Made by a program: the position numbers and the translations under genes | Notes under the pieces: model-generated | What the model was told of the DNA's origin: nothing | Database searches by the model: none | The model's input: the letters and a program-made list of their open reading frames with translations, nothing else | NCBI RefSeq assembly: GCF_002454115.1 | Contig: NZ_DKIH01000007.1 | Span: 15,681 to 79,680, forward strand | Length of the DNA stretch: 64,000 bases | Direction of reading: 5' to 3' | From: Sphingopyxis sp. UBA6723 | Lineage (GTDB): Bacteria; Pseudomonadota; Alphaproteobacteria; Sphingomonadales; Sphingomonadaceae | In this document: piece after piece, positions 15,643 through 24,087 of the stretch | How the letters are laid out: every line of letters starts with the position of its first letter | How positions within the stretch are numbered: position 1 is the first letter of the stretch

Positions 15643-17457
15643 CTAAACCGTCCCCTCTTCCTTCTCCGCTTGCTGCCGCGCCCACATATCGGCGTAGAGC
15701 CCGCGCATCGCGAGCAGTTGGTCGTGCGTCCCCGTCTCGGCCACCCGGCCATGATCGAGTACGATGATCCGGTCGGCACCCGTCACCGTCGACAGCCGGT
15801 GCGCGATCACCAGCGTTGTCCGCCTTTCGGCAATCCGCTCCAGCGTGTCCTGAATCGCCGCCTCGGTGCGGCTGTCGAGTGCGCTGGTCGCTTCGTCCAA
15901 AATCAGCACCGGCGGGTTTTTGAGCAAGGTGCGCGCAATCGCGACGCGCTGTTTTTCGCCGCCCGACAGCTTCAGCCCGCGCTCGCCGACTTCGGTGTCA
16001 TAGCCCTGCGGCAGGATCGCGATGAAGCCGTCGATCGCCGCACCCTCGGCCGCCGCCGCAACCTCGGCAGCGCCTGCGCCTTCGCGGCCATAGGCGATAT
16101 TGTAGCCGATGCTGTCGTTGAACAGCACCGTGTCCTGCGGGACGATGCCGATCGCGCCGCGCAGGCTGGCCTGCGTCACCGCGGCAATATCCTGATCATC
16201 GATCGTGATCCGGCCGCCCTGCGGGTCGTAGAAACGGAACAGCAGTCGCGCGATCGTCGACTTGCCCGCCCCTGACGGCCCGACGATCGCCAGCGTCTCG
16301 CCCGCGCCCACGGCAAAGCTCACCCCGTTCAGGATCGTCCGGTCGGGCTCGTAACCGAAGACGACATTATCGAACGCCACGGCGCCGCCATTCACTATCA
16401 GTGGCGGCGCATCGGGGGCATCGCTGATCTCGGGCGGGGTGTCGATCAGGCGGAACATCGCCTCCATGTCGATCAGCCCCTGGCGGATGACGCGGTACAC
16501 CATGCCGAGCATGTCGAGCGGGCGGAACAGCTGCGCCAGCAGCGTGTTCACCAGCACCACGTCGCCGACCTTATATTCGCCCGTCGACCAGCCCCACACG
16601 GTGTAAGCCATCGCCCCCGCCAGTGCGGCGTTGGTAATCAGGCTCTGCCCGATGTTGAGCCACGCCAGGCTGTTCTCGCTCTTGACCGCCGCGCGTGCAT
16701 AACGATCGGCGACGTCGCGATAGCGCGCTTCCTCGCGCGCCTCGGCGCCGAAATACTTCACCGTCTCGTAATTGAGCAGGCTGTCCACACTGCGCCCGAT
16801 GGTCAGCGTGTCGAGGTCGTTCATCTGGGTGCGCAGCGCGTTGCGCCAGTCGGTCACCTTGCGGGTGAAGATGATATAGACGACGACCATCAGCGCGGTC
16901 GCGCTGGCGAGGCCGAAGCTGAACTTGGTCCAGAAGATGATCAGCACGGCGAGCAATTCGATGATCGTCGGCGCGATGTTGAACAGCAGGAAATAGAGCA
17001 TCGTGTCGATGCTCTTGGTCCCGCGCTCGATCACCTTGGTCACCTCGCCGGTGCGCCGCGCGAGGTGGAAGCGCAGGCTCAGCGCATGAAGGTGGCTGAA
17101 GGTCGCGATCGCCAGCTCGCGCGTCGCATCCTGCCCGACGCGTTCGAACACGACGTTGCGGAGGTTATCGAACAACACCCCGGCAAAGCGCGCTCCGGCA
17201 TAAGCGAGGACGAGGCCGATCGCGAGCGCGACGCCTTCCTCCATCCCTGGCACCATCGCGTCGATCGCGGCGCCATAAAGGAAACCCATCGACAGCTGAA
17301 CGCCCTTCGACGCCACCACGATCAGCCCGGCGCCGACGATCCGAACCTTGTGCCCCCTGTGCCCCGCGGGCCACAGATAGGGCAGGAAACGCCTCAGCGT
17401 ATCGAGAACGGGGGGTTCCTTGGCCGCGTCGGCGGAAGTGAGCGTATCGGGCGGCAT
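15643..17457 (-). CDS. Atm1-type ABC exporter (fused permease-ATPase)
   Basis: 604 residues: six-helix transmembrane domain (about 30-340) and ATPase domain (about 360-600) with Walker A GPSGAGKST, signature LSGGEKQRVAIART, Walker B LILDEATSALD and H-loop AHRLS. The membrane part has SLRFHLARRTGEVTKVIERG and FNIAPTIIELL as in the Atm1/HMT group, including Novosphingobium NaAtm1, which exports glutathione-metal complexes. Role probably heavy-metal or glutathione conjugate export or Fe-S precursor export. Next to the ars operon, but separated by a repeat and not obviously co-transcribed. Confidence 0.9.
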   Translation of the reverse strand: MPPDTLTSADAAKEPPVLDTLRRFLPYLWPAGHRGHKVRIVGAGLIVVASKGVQLSMGFLYGAAIDAMVPGMEEGVALAIGLVLAYAGARFAGVLFDNLRNVVFERVGQDATRELAIATFSHLHALSLRFHLARRTGEVTKVIERGTKSIDTMLYFLLFNIAPTIIELLAVLIIFWTKFSFGLASATALMVVVYIIFTRKVTDWRNALRTQMNDLDTLTIGRSVDSLLNYETVKYFGAEAREEARYRDVADRYARAAVKSENSLAWLNIGQSLITNAALAGAMAYTVWGWSTGEYKVGDVVLVNTLLAQLFRPLDMLGMVYRVIRQGLIDMEAMFRLIDTPPEISDAPDAPPLIVNGGAVAFDNVVFGYEPDRTILNGVSFAVGAGETLAIVGPSGAGKSTIARLLFRFYDPQGGRITIDDQDIAAVTQASLRGAIGIVPQDTVLFNDSIGYNIAYGREGAGAAEVAAAAEGAAIDGFIAILPQGYDTEVGERGLKLSGGEKQRVAIARTLLKNPPVLILDEATSALDSRTEAAIQDTLERIAERRTTLVIAHRLSTVTGADRIIVLDHGRVAETGTHDQLLAMRGLYADMWARQQAEKEEGTV

Positions 17458-17549
17458 GCGCGCACCATGTAGGGGGGCGGCGGTGGAACGCCAAGCGGGC
17501 TTAACGATGACGGGGCGGCTTATGCCCTCATGCGCGGCGCCGATTTGAT

Positions 17550-17772
17550 CTCAGGCAAAGGCGCGAAGGCGCAAAGAAGTACGAAAAAGGGGACTTACAC
17601 AAAGATACAAAGGGGTTGCACTGGCTCGGCTGGCGTCCGCCCGTCGCCGCAGGCGACAATCAGAATGCGCTTCGCGCGGCCCTAAGGCGGCGCCCGTGTC
17701 GCGCGCCGCCGTCTTTGTGTCTTTGTGTGAGAATATCTCTTTTTTCTTCGCGCCTTTGCGCCTTTGCGTGAG
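17550..17772. repeat. Nested inverted-repeat element (GCAAAGGCGC / ACAAAGACACAAAG)
   Basis: A 223-base element with two nested inverted repeats. Outer arms: 17550-17579 and 17746-17772 (core GCAAAGGCGCRAAGGCGC). Inner arms: 17593-17612 and 17711-17731 (core ACACAAAGAYACAAAG). Each arm is itself a short direct repetition of an RCAAAG-type hexamer. The middle is unrelated GC-rich sequence. No protein is encoded. A sibling of similar design but different words is at 28289-28431. Confidence 0.65.
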
Positions 17773-17782
17773 ATATTCTTTT

Positions 17783-17932
17783 CTAACGCCGCTCACCCGG
17801 GTTCACATGCCGCATGATGCGCTCGATCAGCCGCCGTTCTTCAGACGTCGGGGTCGGGATGATTGCCGCGGGTGGCTCCTGGCGACGGCCAAACAAAGGG
17901 CGACGTGGCGGAACGAGGGGGGAGAAGCGCAT
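17783..17932 (-). CDS. Possible 49-residue small protein
   Basis: Open frame of 49 codons starting with ATG at 17932 and ending TAG at 17783. The translation has a Pro/Arg-rich start and an amphipathic helical end (TSEERRLIERIMRHVNPGER) that looks protein-like. There is no good ribosome site and no recognised family. It occupies the place downstream of lptA where lptB often sits. The rest of 17933-18037 holds nothing I can assign. Confidence 0.3.
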   Translation of the reverse strand: MRFSPLVPPRRPLFGRRQEPPAAIIPTPTSEERRLIERIMRHVNPGERR

Positions 17933-18037
17933 GGGGGCGTGCTTTCGCTACGCGGTGTCGCCCCCCGGCACCGCACTGGTTCTGGTCCCTGCGCCCATGG
18001 TGAAGGCACATGGTTGCAGAACGGTATAAAGCGCTGG

Positions 18038-18616
18038 TTACTGCTTTCTTTCCGGTACCGTGAAGGTGCCGGTGACACGCCCGCCAGTGCCGCCCGAAAT
18101 CGGATTGCCGTCGGGACCGCGCGCTGCGCCCCGCCCATCGACCGTCGCGCGGCCGCTGTTGAGGTCGATCACCAACCGCCCGCCGCGCAGATTATTGCCG
18201 CGCTGGCGCAGTTCGACATTGCCGACCATCGTGATCAGGCGCCGGTCGAGGTCATAAATGGCGACATTGCCCGACGCGCGCTCGTCCCCCTTGGTCACCA
18301 CGACGCCACCGGTCGCGTCGATCCGGTTAACGTCGGTACCGCCGCTGCGGGTGTATGCCGCCGTCAATCGTGCTGCGGTCAGCGTCAAACCCGCCTGATC
18401 CACCCGGACGTTGCCGGAAAAAATGGCGCGATCAGCACGATCCTGTACCTCAAAGCGATCGGCTCCGAACGTGACGGGCGCGTTGCTGTTGTGATTGGCA
18501 AGCGCTTGCGCCTGCGCGACGTCGCCGCCGGTACCGGTCGACAACAGAGCCAAGCTGGTGAGCGAAAAGCCTGCACCGGCCAAAACCACGCTTTTCATCA
18601 ATGATAGCCGGTTCAT
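18038..18616 (-). CDS. lptA: LPS transport periplasmic protein LptA
   Basis: 192 residues with a signal peptide (ending near AQAQA) and an OstA-like beta-jellyroll: APVTFGADRFEVQDRADRAI, FSGNVRVDQAGLTLTA, ATGGVVVTKGDERASG and a late AAIYDLD-type strand. It bridges the periplasm between LptC and LptD, carrying lipopolysaccharide. The C-terminal ISGGTGGRVTGTF is less conserved. Overlaps lptC by four bases (ATGA). The usual third partner lptB is not next to it. Confidence 0.88.
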   Translation of the reverse strand: MNRLSLMKSVVLAGAGFSLTSLALLSTGTGGDVAQAQALANHNSNAPVTFGADRFEVQDRADRAIFSGNVRVDQAGLTLTAARLTAAYTRSGGTDVNRIDATGGVVVTKGDERASGNVAIYDLDRRLITMVGNVELRQRGNNLRGGRLVIDLNSGRATVDGRGAARGPDGNPISGGTGGRVTGTFTVPERKQ

Positions 18617-19251
18617 TTGATCACTCCCTGATTGATCCGCAACCGCGCATTTCCTTCCAGCCGAACGATCCGCTGGTCGAGATCGGCCGATAAGCGGTTG
18701 GCCGAAAACGTGCCGATGTTCAACGCCCCATCGACCCCGCCCTGTCCGGTCAACGTTCGCGTCTTGAGATCGATGGAAACATTACGGGCATCGATGCGAT
18801 ATCCGTTCGCACCCCTGACCTGCACCAATCCCGGCACCGCTACCTTTTCGGTCTCCATATTATAGGCGCTATCCCTCGCCACGATCGTCGCCGGACCATC
18901 GTCAAGGCGGATCGCCCCCGACAGGTCGGTCATCCGCACAATCGGTTCGGCCGAGCTTTTCTGCACCGCGCTGCCCGCGAGCAGGGCAAAGGGCTGGCCC
19001 TTGGCATCCTGCCCGCGATATTCGGCGCGGGTCACCTTCATCCGCTCGCTCGCCATATCGACCTTGTCCTTGGCGAGCAGGAAGCTGATTTCCGAACGCT
19101 GGGTGAAGGGCGAAAAGACCAGCACCGCGGCAACGATCCCGATCACAAGCGGCAGGCCAAAGCGCAAGATGCGCACCACCCGGTCGTGGCTCGACCCGCT
19201 CGTCGCCCACAGGCGGCGCATCGTGCGGTCAAGATCGGCGCGTTCGGACAT
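18613..19251 (-). CDS. lptC: LPS export protein LptC
   Basis: 212 residues: short cytoplasmic N-terminus, one membrane anchor (ILRFGLPLVIGIVAAVLVFS, about 28-47), then a periplasmic jellyroll with MKVTRAEYRGQDAKGQPF and LSGAIRLDDG. LptC receives LPS from LptB2FG and hands it to LptA. The 'Y-x-G-x-D-x-x-G-x-P-F' segment is typical of the alphaproteobacterial form. Likely an operon with rnd upstream (12-base gap) and lptA downstream. Confidence 0.85.
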   Translation of the reverse strand: MSERADLDRTMRRLWATSGSSHDRVVRILRFGLPLVIGIVAAVLVFSPFTQRSEISFLLAKDKVDMASERMKVTRAEYRGQDAKGQPFALLAGSAVQKSSAEPIVRMTDLSGAIRLDDGPATIVARDSAYNMETEKVAVPGLVQVRGANGYRIDARNVSIDLKTRTLTGQGGVDGALNIGTFSANRLSADLDQRIVRLEGNARLRINQGVIK

Positions 19252-19263
19252 GCGAATCGGCCT

Positions 19264-19881
19264 TTAGGTGTGCGCGAAAATATCGACCTCGGGCCATCCG
19301 GCCAGGTCGAGCGCGGCGCGCGTCGGCAGGAAATCGAAGCAGGCCTGGGCCAGTTCGCTGCGCCCCTCGCGCGCCAGCCGCATATCGAGAATGTCCTTCA
19401 TCGCATGCAGAAAGCGCACGTCGCTGGCTGCATAATCGCGCTGAGCTTCGCTGAGCTCGGCGGCGCCCCAATCGCTCGACTGCTGCTGTTTCGACACTTC
19501 CTGCCCCAGCAATTCGCGCACCAGTTCCTTCAGCCCGTGACGGTCGGTGTAAGTGCGGATCAGTTTCGAGGCGATCTTGGTGCAATAGACGGGCGCGGTG
19601 ACGACGCCCAGCGCCTGTTGCAGCGCCGCGATGTCGAACCGCGCGAAATGAAACAATTTCAACCGGTTAGGATCGGTCAATATGGCCTTGAGTACCGGCG
19701 CGTCGTAGCTGCTGCCGGGTGCAAAACGCACCAGATGCTCGTCGCCCGACCCGTCGCTGATCTGCACCAGGCACAATCGGTCGCGCAGCGGGTTCAGCCC
19801 CATGGTTTCGGTATCGACGGCGACGGCGCCCGGACCCAGCGCGCCCGCCGGCAGATCTTCTTCGTGGAAATATACGGTCAT
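19264..19881 (-). CDS. rnd: Ribonuclease D (short form)
   Basis: 205 residues, one DEDD-type 3'-5' exonuclease domain: Exo I VAVDTETMGLNP, Exo II around FHFARFDIAALQ, Exo III YAASDVRFLHAM. It lacks the two HRDC domains of the E. coli enzyme; this short form is usual in alphaproteobacteria. Trims 3' ends of tRNA and other stable RNA. Heads the lptC-lptA run. Confidence 0.9.
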   Translation of the reverse strand: MTVYFHEEDLPAGALGPGAVAVDTETMGLNPLRDRLCLVQISDGSGDEHLVRFAPGSSYDAPVLKAILTDPNRLKLFHFARFDIAALQQALGVVTAPVYCTKIASKLIRTYTDRHGLKELVRELLGQEVSKQQQSSDWGAAELSEAQRDYAASDVRFLHAMKDILDMRLAREGRSELAQACFDFLPTRAALDLAGWPEVDIFAHT

Positions 19882-20143
19882 CCGCTCGCCTTAGGCGAAG
19901 CGGCCTTGCCGCTCAATGACTGGTTTTTGCCGCCACGGCCAGCGCGGGATAACCGCGAGAAAAAGTCTGCGACAGACCGCGTCGCGCTTTTGAATTTTCC
20001 GTTCGCAGATGACATCTGTTTAAGCTATATATTTCGTCGTTAGCGGCATGGGGCGAGTCTGTGCCCGTGGTGAAGTGCGTCCCCGTCCGACGCAAGGCGC
20101 CGATCGAATGGGGTATGGACGAACCGAAAGCGACTATTAGACA

Positions 20144-20947
20144 ATGAGTTTCAACAAGGATCGCCGCGGCCAGCGGGGGCGCGGCAAGCGCGATGATTTC
20201 GGCAATTTCGACAGCTTCGAACCTGCACCTTATGGCGGCGACAGCTATGGCGGCGGTAACCGCGGTGGCGGTTTCGGCGACCGCCCCGGTGGCGGCTTTG
20301 GTGGCGGTGATCGTCCCGGCGGCGGCTTCGGCGGTGGTGATCGCGGCGGCTTTGGCGGCGGTGATCGCGGCGGCGGTGGCGGCTTCGGCGGCGGACGTGG
20401 CGGCGGGATGCCGGCGCAGGTCGTTGGCGAAGGCAATGGCACGGTGAAATTCTTCAACGCGGCGAAAGGCTTTGGCTTTGTCGCGCGCGACGATGGCGGC
20501 GAAGATGTGTTCGTTCACATCAGCGCGGTCGAACAGGCGGGGCTGGTCGGGCTCGCTTCGGGCCAGCCGCTCGGCTTCACTCTCGTCGAACGCAATGGCA
20601 AGGTGTCAGCCATCGATCTGAAGATCGAGGGCGAACCGATGCCGATCGAAGACAGCGGCCCGCGCCGCGACGATCGGGGCGCTCCCGGCGCAGCCCCCGG
20701 CGGTGCGCGCGGTCGGCGCCAGCTGACCGGCGAACGCACCTCGGGCACGGTCAAATTTTTCAACACGACCAAGGGCTTCGGCTTTATCGCGCGTGACGAC
20801 GGACAGGCCGACGCTTTTGTCCACATCAGCGCGGTGCAGCGCGCCGGGATGACCGGCCTCGACGAAGGCGACCGCGTCGCGTTCGACATCGAGGTCGACG
20901 ACCGCGGCAAATTCGCCGCGGTAAACATCCAGCCGCATCAGGACTGA
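20144..20947 (+). CDS. Double cold-shock-domain protein with Gly-rich N-terminal arm
   Basis: 267 residues. Residues 1-88 are disordered, first basic (FNKDRRGQRGRGKRDD), then repeats of GGGFGGGDR-type units. Two cold-shock domains follow: about 97-160 (GTVKFFNAAKGFGFVARDD, DVFVHISAV) and about 200-264 (GTVKFFNTTKGFGFIARDD, AFVHISAV), each with RNP1 and RNP2 motifs for single-stranded RNA/DNA. The linker is Pro/Gly/Arg-rich. Single-domain Csp is the common form; two-domain forms occur in alphaproteobacteria, but this long RGG-like arm is unusual. The 260-base upstream gap has an AT-rich patch at 20013-20036 that could hold the promoter, leaving a leader of about 100 bases, common for cold-shock genes. 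Confidence 0.9.
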   Translation: MSFNKDRRGQRGRGKRDDFGNFDSFEPAPYGGDSYGGGNRGGGFGDRPGGGFGGGDRPGGGFGGGDRGGFGGGDRGGGGGFGGGRGGGMPAQVVGEGNGTVKFFNAAKGFGFVARDDGGEDVFVHISAVEQAGLVGLASGQPLGFTLVERNGKVSAIDLKIEGEPMPIEDSGPRRDDRGAPGAAPGGARGRRQLTGERTSGTVKFFNTTKGFGFIARDDGQADAFVHISAVQRAGMTGLDEGDRVAFDIEVDDRGKFAAVNIQPHQD

Positions 20948-20971
20948 TCAGCAGGATCAACCGAACACACG

Positions 20972-21003
20972 AAAAGGGCGGCTTTCGGGCCGCCCTTTTT
21001 GTT
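20972..21003 (+). terminator. Rho-independent terminator after the cold-shock gene
   Basis: Stem GGGCGGC (20976-20982) / GCCGCCC (20989-20995) with loop TTTCGG, extended by four A before and six T after the stem. Perfectly placed 25 bases after the stop codon. Confidence 0.88.
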
Positions 21004-21046
21004 TGGCGATCGGCGCGCGCCAATCTTCGACAATTCAGGTAGCAGC

Positions 21047-21388
21047 ATGGCCCGCAAACATTCGAAGCATGATCCTTATGGCGACCGGCATCGCGAAGAA
21101 GACGCTCCGGCGATCGCGGTGCCGCCGTGCTGGCTGTGCGGTAGGCCCACGGGCAAGACGATTGTCTGGCATCATCCCATCCCCAAAAGCCGGGGCGGGC
21201 GCGACGTCGTGCCGATGCACCCCATTTGCCAGCAAACTTTGATCGCCAACTTCACCAATTCGGAACTGCAACGCCACGGAATGGATGTCGATGGCCTGCT
21301 GGCCAACCCCAATGTGCGCAAATTTGTCGACTGGGTGGCGAAAAAGGATCCCGATTTCACCGCGACCACGGCGAAGAAACAGCGCTGA
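21047..21388 (+). CDS. Small HNH-endonuclease-like protein
   Basis: 113 residues. A zinc/HNH arrangement is visible: CWLCG, then WHHPIPKSRGGRDV and MHPICQQTL, i.e. Cys-x2-Cys, His-His, and His-x2-Cys, the pattern of small HNH-fold proteins found in many sphingomonads. Nuclease activity is not shown; some relatives may be only zinc-binding folds. The ATG at 21047 begins a basic N-terminus (ARKHSKHDPYGDRH); the longer frame would overlap the terminator. A weak hairpin at 21411-21443 may terminate it. Confidence 0.7.
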   Translation: MARKHSKHDPYGDRHREEDAPAIAVPPCWLCGRPTGKTIVWHHPIPKSRGGRDVVPMHPICQQTLIANFTNSELQRHGMDVDGLLANPNVRKFVDWVAKKDPDFTATTAKKQR

Positions 21389-21568
21389 TCAGGCGGAATG
21401 ATCGGAAAACATAAAGGGCGGCCATCGGACCGCGCTCTTTGTTTGCATGGCAAGGATGAAGGTCGCGATTGACACACCCTCGCCCCCGCGGCCACTGTCG
21501 GTTTACACCGCCTTCATGGAATAAGGCGGCTCGGGGCCCCCGCTAGGGCGGGAGCGATTTCGGTCGCC

Positions 21569-22024
21569 TCAATATCCCAGCGTCGCTTCCAGAAACCAGA
21601 TTCGCTGCTGCGTTTCATCGGCCCAGCTATCGACCAGCCCGCTCGTCGCGATGTCGCCATCGGCCTCGGCGGCGGCCTTCACCTCTTTCAGTTGGCCTAG
21701 CAAAGTCTTGTTATCGTCGGCCAGCGCTCGGATCATCGCCTCGGCATCCGTCCCGGCCGTATCGTCGTCGCGGATCGACGCGCGCCGACCGACGTCACCG
21801 ATCGATTGCAGCGTCCGCGCGCCATTTTTGCGCACCCGTTCCGCAATCAGGTCGGTGGTCGCGAAAATCTGCGTTGCCTGTTCGTCGAACAGCAGGTGCA
21901 GCTCGCGAAAGCGCGGCCCCTGGACATGCCAGTGATAGTTTTTGGTCTTCAAATAGAGCGTGAAACTGTCGGCGAGCAGCGCGTTGAGTGCATCGGCGAC
22001 GGCGGGCTGGTTTTTCTGGGACAT
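21569..22024 (-). CDS. dps: Dps-family DNA-binding ferritin-like protein
   Basis: 151 residues, four-helix ferritin fold. Ferroxidase ligands at the dimer interface appear in NYHWHVQGPRF (His) and LHLLFDEQATQIF (Asp/Glu), as in Dps. Forms dodecamers that store iron and shield DNA in stationary phase or peroxide stress. Start is preceded by AGGA at seven bases. The last residues WFLEATLGY are typical. Confidence 0.92.
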   Translation of the reverse strand: MSQKNQPAVADALNALLADSFTLYLKTKNYHWHVQGPRFRELHLLFDEQATQIFATTDLIAERVRKNGARTLQSIGDVGRRASIRDDDTAGTDAEAMIRALADDNKTLLGQLKEVKAAAEADGDIATSGLVDSWADETQQRIWFLEATLGY

Positions 22025-22139
22025 GGGAAATATCCTTTCTATTTGGTCCCCATATAGCGCGTCGCGACAATCTTTGCGCGTGAAAGCTGTCGGTCGCTGT
22101 CATCGACAAAAGCGATGATGATGCGCAAATTCGAAAGAT

Positions 22140-22709
22140 CTATGCGATCAATCCGAACGCCCCCAAGGCGGTGACGATGCCCCACATCGTCAAAATCGCT
22201 GCGCTGGCCCAGCGCAGCACATGCGCCGCGCGCCGTTCGGCAAGTTCCGCTCCGAATGCCAGAAACGGCAGTAGCGCCAGTGTCCAGCCGACTAGCGCGC
22301 CCGCGGCGGCCCATTGTCCCGCCCCGCTGGTCGCGGCGAGCGCGCCGATCAGGAAATGGCTGCGGTCGCCGAACTGCGCGATCAGCATCCGTCCCGCGAG
22401 CATCGTCGGCGTCGCGGTCAATATCTTGTCATCGAAGAGCGAGGGCCGCCCGCGCCACAACAATGCCCCGGCCGCCGACAGCATCGCCAGCGCCACGAGC
22501 AGCGCCGCGACGCCCTGCCCGATCATCCGGTTGGCGACCGCCCCTGCGGTTGCGGCGATGATCGCATTGAGGAGGAAGGCGCCAAAGGCGATGCCGACGA
22601 CGACCCGCCGATCCGGCCGCGCGCTCAGCAGCCGCGACAGCAATATCCCGCTGCGCCCGTCGGCATTGGCGAGCAGCACCGCGACCAGTGCAAGCATGAT
22701 TGCATCCAT
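22140..22709 (-). CDS. TMEM165/GDT1 (UPF0016)-like membrane protein with altered motifs
   Basis: 189 residues, about six helices in two halves. Each half of GDT1 proteins normally carries an E-x-G-D-(K/R)-(S/T) motif used for Mn2+/Ca2+ transport. Here the halves read LANADGRSG and IAQFGDRSHF, so the leading Glu is Ala or Gln and the first motif lacks the GD order. The fold assignment is fair but transport activity or ion choice may differ. The gene could belong to the cation exporter relatives common next to dps-like genes. Confidence 0.6.
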   Translation of the reverse strand: MDAIMLALVAVLLANADGRSGILLSRLLSARPDRRVVVGIAFGAFLLNAIIAATAGAVANRMIGQGVAALLVALAMLSAAGALLWRGRPSLFDDKILTATPTMLAGRMLIAQFGDRSHFLIGALAATSGAGQWAAAGALVGWTLALLPFLAFGAELAERRAAHVLRWASAAILTMWGIVTALGAFGLIA

Positions 22710-22741
22710 GGAAACCCGTCTGAATTGTCAGCCGAGACCCG

Positions 22742-23071
22742 TCAATGACCAAGCCGCATCGCAACCGATGCCAGCCACGCTTCGTGGGTGGCGGCGGGCA
22801 GCGGCCCGCGCGGTACGCTCGCAGCGTCGCTCATCGCATCGAGATAGGTCAGGATCGCAGCGCGATAGCCACCACCCGCGACCGCCGATTCGAGCCGGCT
22901 CGCCAGCGTCTCGACCGCGGCAAAACCATTGTCGCGCGCCAGACAGCGGATGTCGTCGATGCTCTGGACGATTTGCGTCAGCGCACAATGCGGCAGCGCT
23001 TCGGCCAGCGCGCCGATCTGGCCGGTGATCCGGTCCTGAATGTCATGATATGGGTCGGCTTGGGTACGCAT
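22742..23071 (-). CDS. Hypothetical helical protein
   Basis: 109 residues, predicted mostly helical (ADPYHDIQDRITGQIGALAEA; IVQSIDDIRCLARDNGFAAV; ETLASRLESAVAGGG). The layout resembles small regulatory bundles such as Hpt-like domains, but I see no phospho-accepting His motif. ATG at 23071; a GTG directly before it is an alternative. It follows the diguanylate cyclase on the same strand after 63 bases, so the two may work together. Confidence 0.55.
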   Translation of the reverse strand: MRTQADPYHDIQDRITGQIGALAEALPHCALTQIVQSIDDIRCLARDNGFAAVETLASRLESAVAGGGYRAAILTYLDAMSDAASVPRGPLPAATHEAWLASVAMRLGH

Positions 23072-23134
23072 CACTCACCCCCTGTCCTGTGGAGACGATG
23101 CGCTCTTTTGGTTAACAGGCGATTAGCGCCGATA

Positions 23135-23779
23135 TCAGCGGTGCCCGGGGGCTGAGCCCTGCCCCTGTTTGTTACGGTACATATCACGATCCGCGGCGGC
23201 CAAAATGTCCGATTCGGTCATGCCCGACTGGAGCATCGCAATCCCGAAACAGGCCGACAGCGCGATCTGGTGTCCGTCATAGTCCGCTGGTGCCGCCGTC
23301 AGCACATCGCCGAGCCGCGCGATCTGGGCGCGCGCGCCTTCTTCGCTCGACTGATCGAGGATCAGCCCGAACTCGTCGCCGCCGATGCGCGCCGCCACGT
23401 CAGTCGCGCGGATCGATTCGGCAAGCCGCTTGGCGATTTCCATCAAGGCGAAGTCGCCCGCGGCATGGCCAAAACTGTCGTTGATCAATTTCAGCTGGTT
23501 GACGTCGACGAATACGACCGCCGCCCGTTCGGCATGACGCTCGAACCGCGCCATCCGGTGGTGGATGGCGGTCAGGAAATAGCGGCGGTTGAACAGCGGG
23601 GTCAGCGTGTCGCGTTCGGATACGCGTTCGAGCTCGGCAACCGCGATCTTCAAGACGCGGTTCTCGCGGCGCAGCGCGTCGCGTTCCCGGCGGATGTCCC
23701 GCAGCTGGTCTTCGATGGAGTCAACGGCGACGGAGCCGAACTGGTCGACTGCGATCCGTGCCCCCCCTACGCTATCCAT
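23135..23779 (-). CDS. GGDEF diguanylate cyclase
   Basis: 214 residues. A short N-terminal coiled coil (about 20-52, RDIRRERDALRRENRVLKIAVAELERV) leads into a full GGDEF domain with DTLTPLFNRRYF, the intact active-site motif GGDEF at 133-137, and RATD at 124-127, which fits the RxxD inhibitory site five residues before it. So it probably makes cyclic di-GMP and is product-inhibited. No sensor domain, no membrane segment; dimerisation by the coil is likely. Confidence 0.9.
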   Translation of the reverse strand: MDSVGGARIAVDQFGSVAVDSIEDQLRDIRRERDALRRENRVLKIAVAELERVSERDTLTPLFNRRYFLTAIHHRMARFERHAERAAVVFVDVNQLKLINDSFGHAAGDFALMEIAKRLAESIRATDVAARIGGDEFGLILDQSSEEGARAQIARLGDVLTAAPADYDGHQIALSACFGIAMLQSGMTESDILAAADRDMYRNKQGQGSAPGHR

Positions 23780-24087
23780 TCAACGTCCCCGCAAGCGAAC
23801 CCTTATCATCGGCCCGGTGCCGACGGATATTGCGGGGCGACCCTAGCCGCGACTTGATACCAATCGGTAAACGCCAAGGTAGTGAACCTCAATTACCCGT
23901 TGGGAGTGCCAAAACGGGGTAGATCAGCTTTGTGCCGATCGCTGCCGCGGACGGCGGCCCCGAACGAAATCTTGTTGCGTCCCGATCGGACCACGGGCGA
24001 CGTTGCCCGCGCGCGGTGCAGTCGCTAGGGGAGGGTGCGGCGGCGATTCACCCGGTGAACCGCGGCCGCTTTGTGGAGGGTTGGGTG
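23780..24087. other. Intergenic region between GGDEF gene and purE
   Basis: About 300 bases between divergently read genes. It contains the promoters for both. Frames that extend purE upstream exist but show no conserved content. I see no riboswitch (no purine aptamer core), repeat or RNA gene. Confidence 0.4.

Noticed and set aside
20230..20410. Regular GGC-rich repeats resembling a repeat array
   Set aside because: They are codons for the Gly-rich arm of the cold-shock protein, with no spacers of constant length; not CRISPR.
19913..20518. Ala/Thr-rich frame on the minus strand over the cold-shock gene
   Set aside because: Antisense of Gly codons gives Ala/Thr runs; not a real gene.
23932..24087. 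N-terminal extension of purE
   Set aside because: Open by chance; the ribosome site and conserved start both point to 24088.
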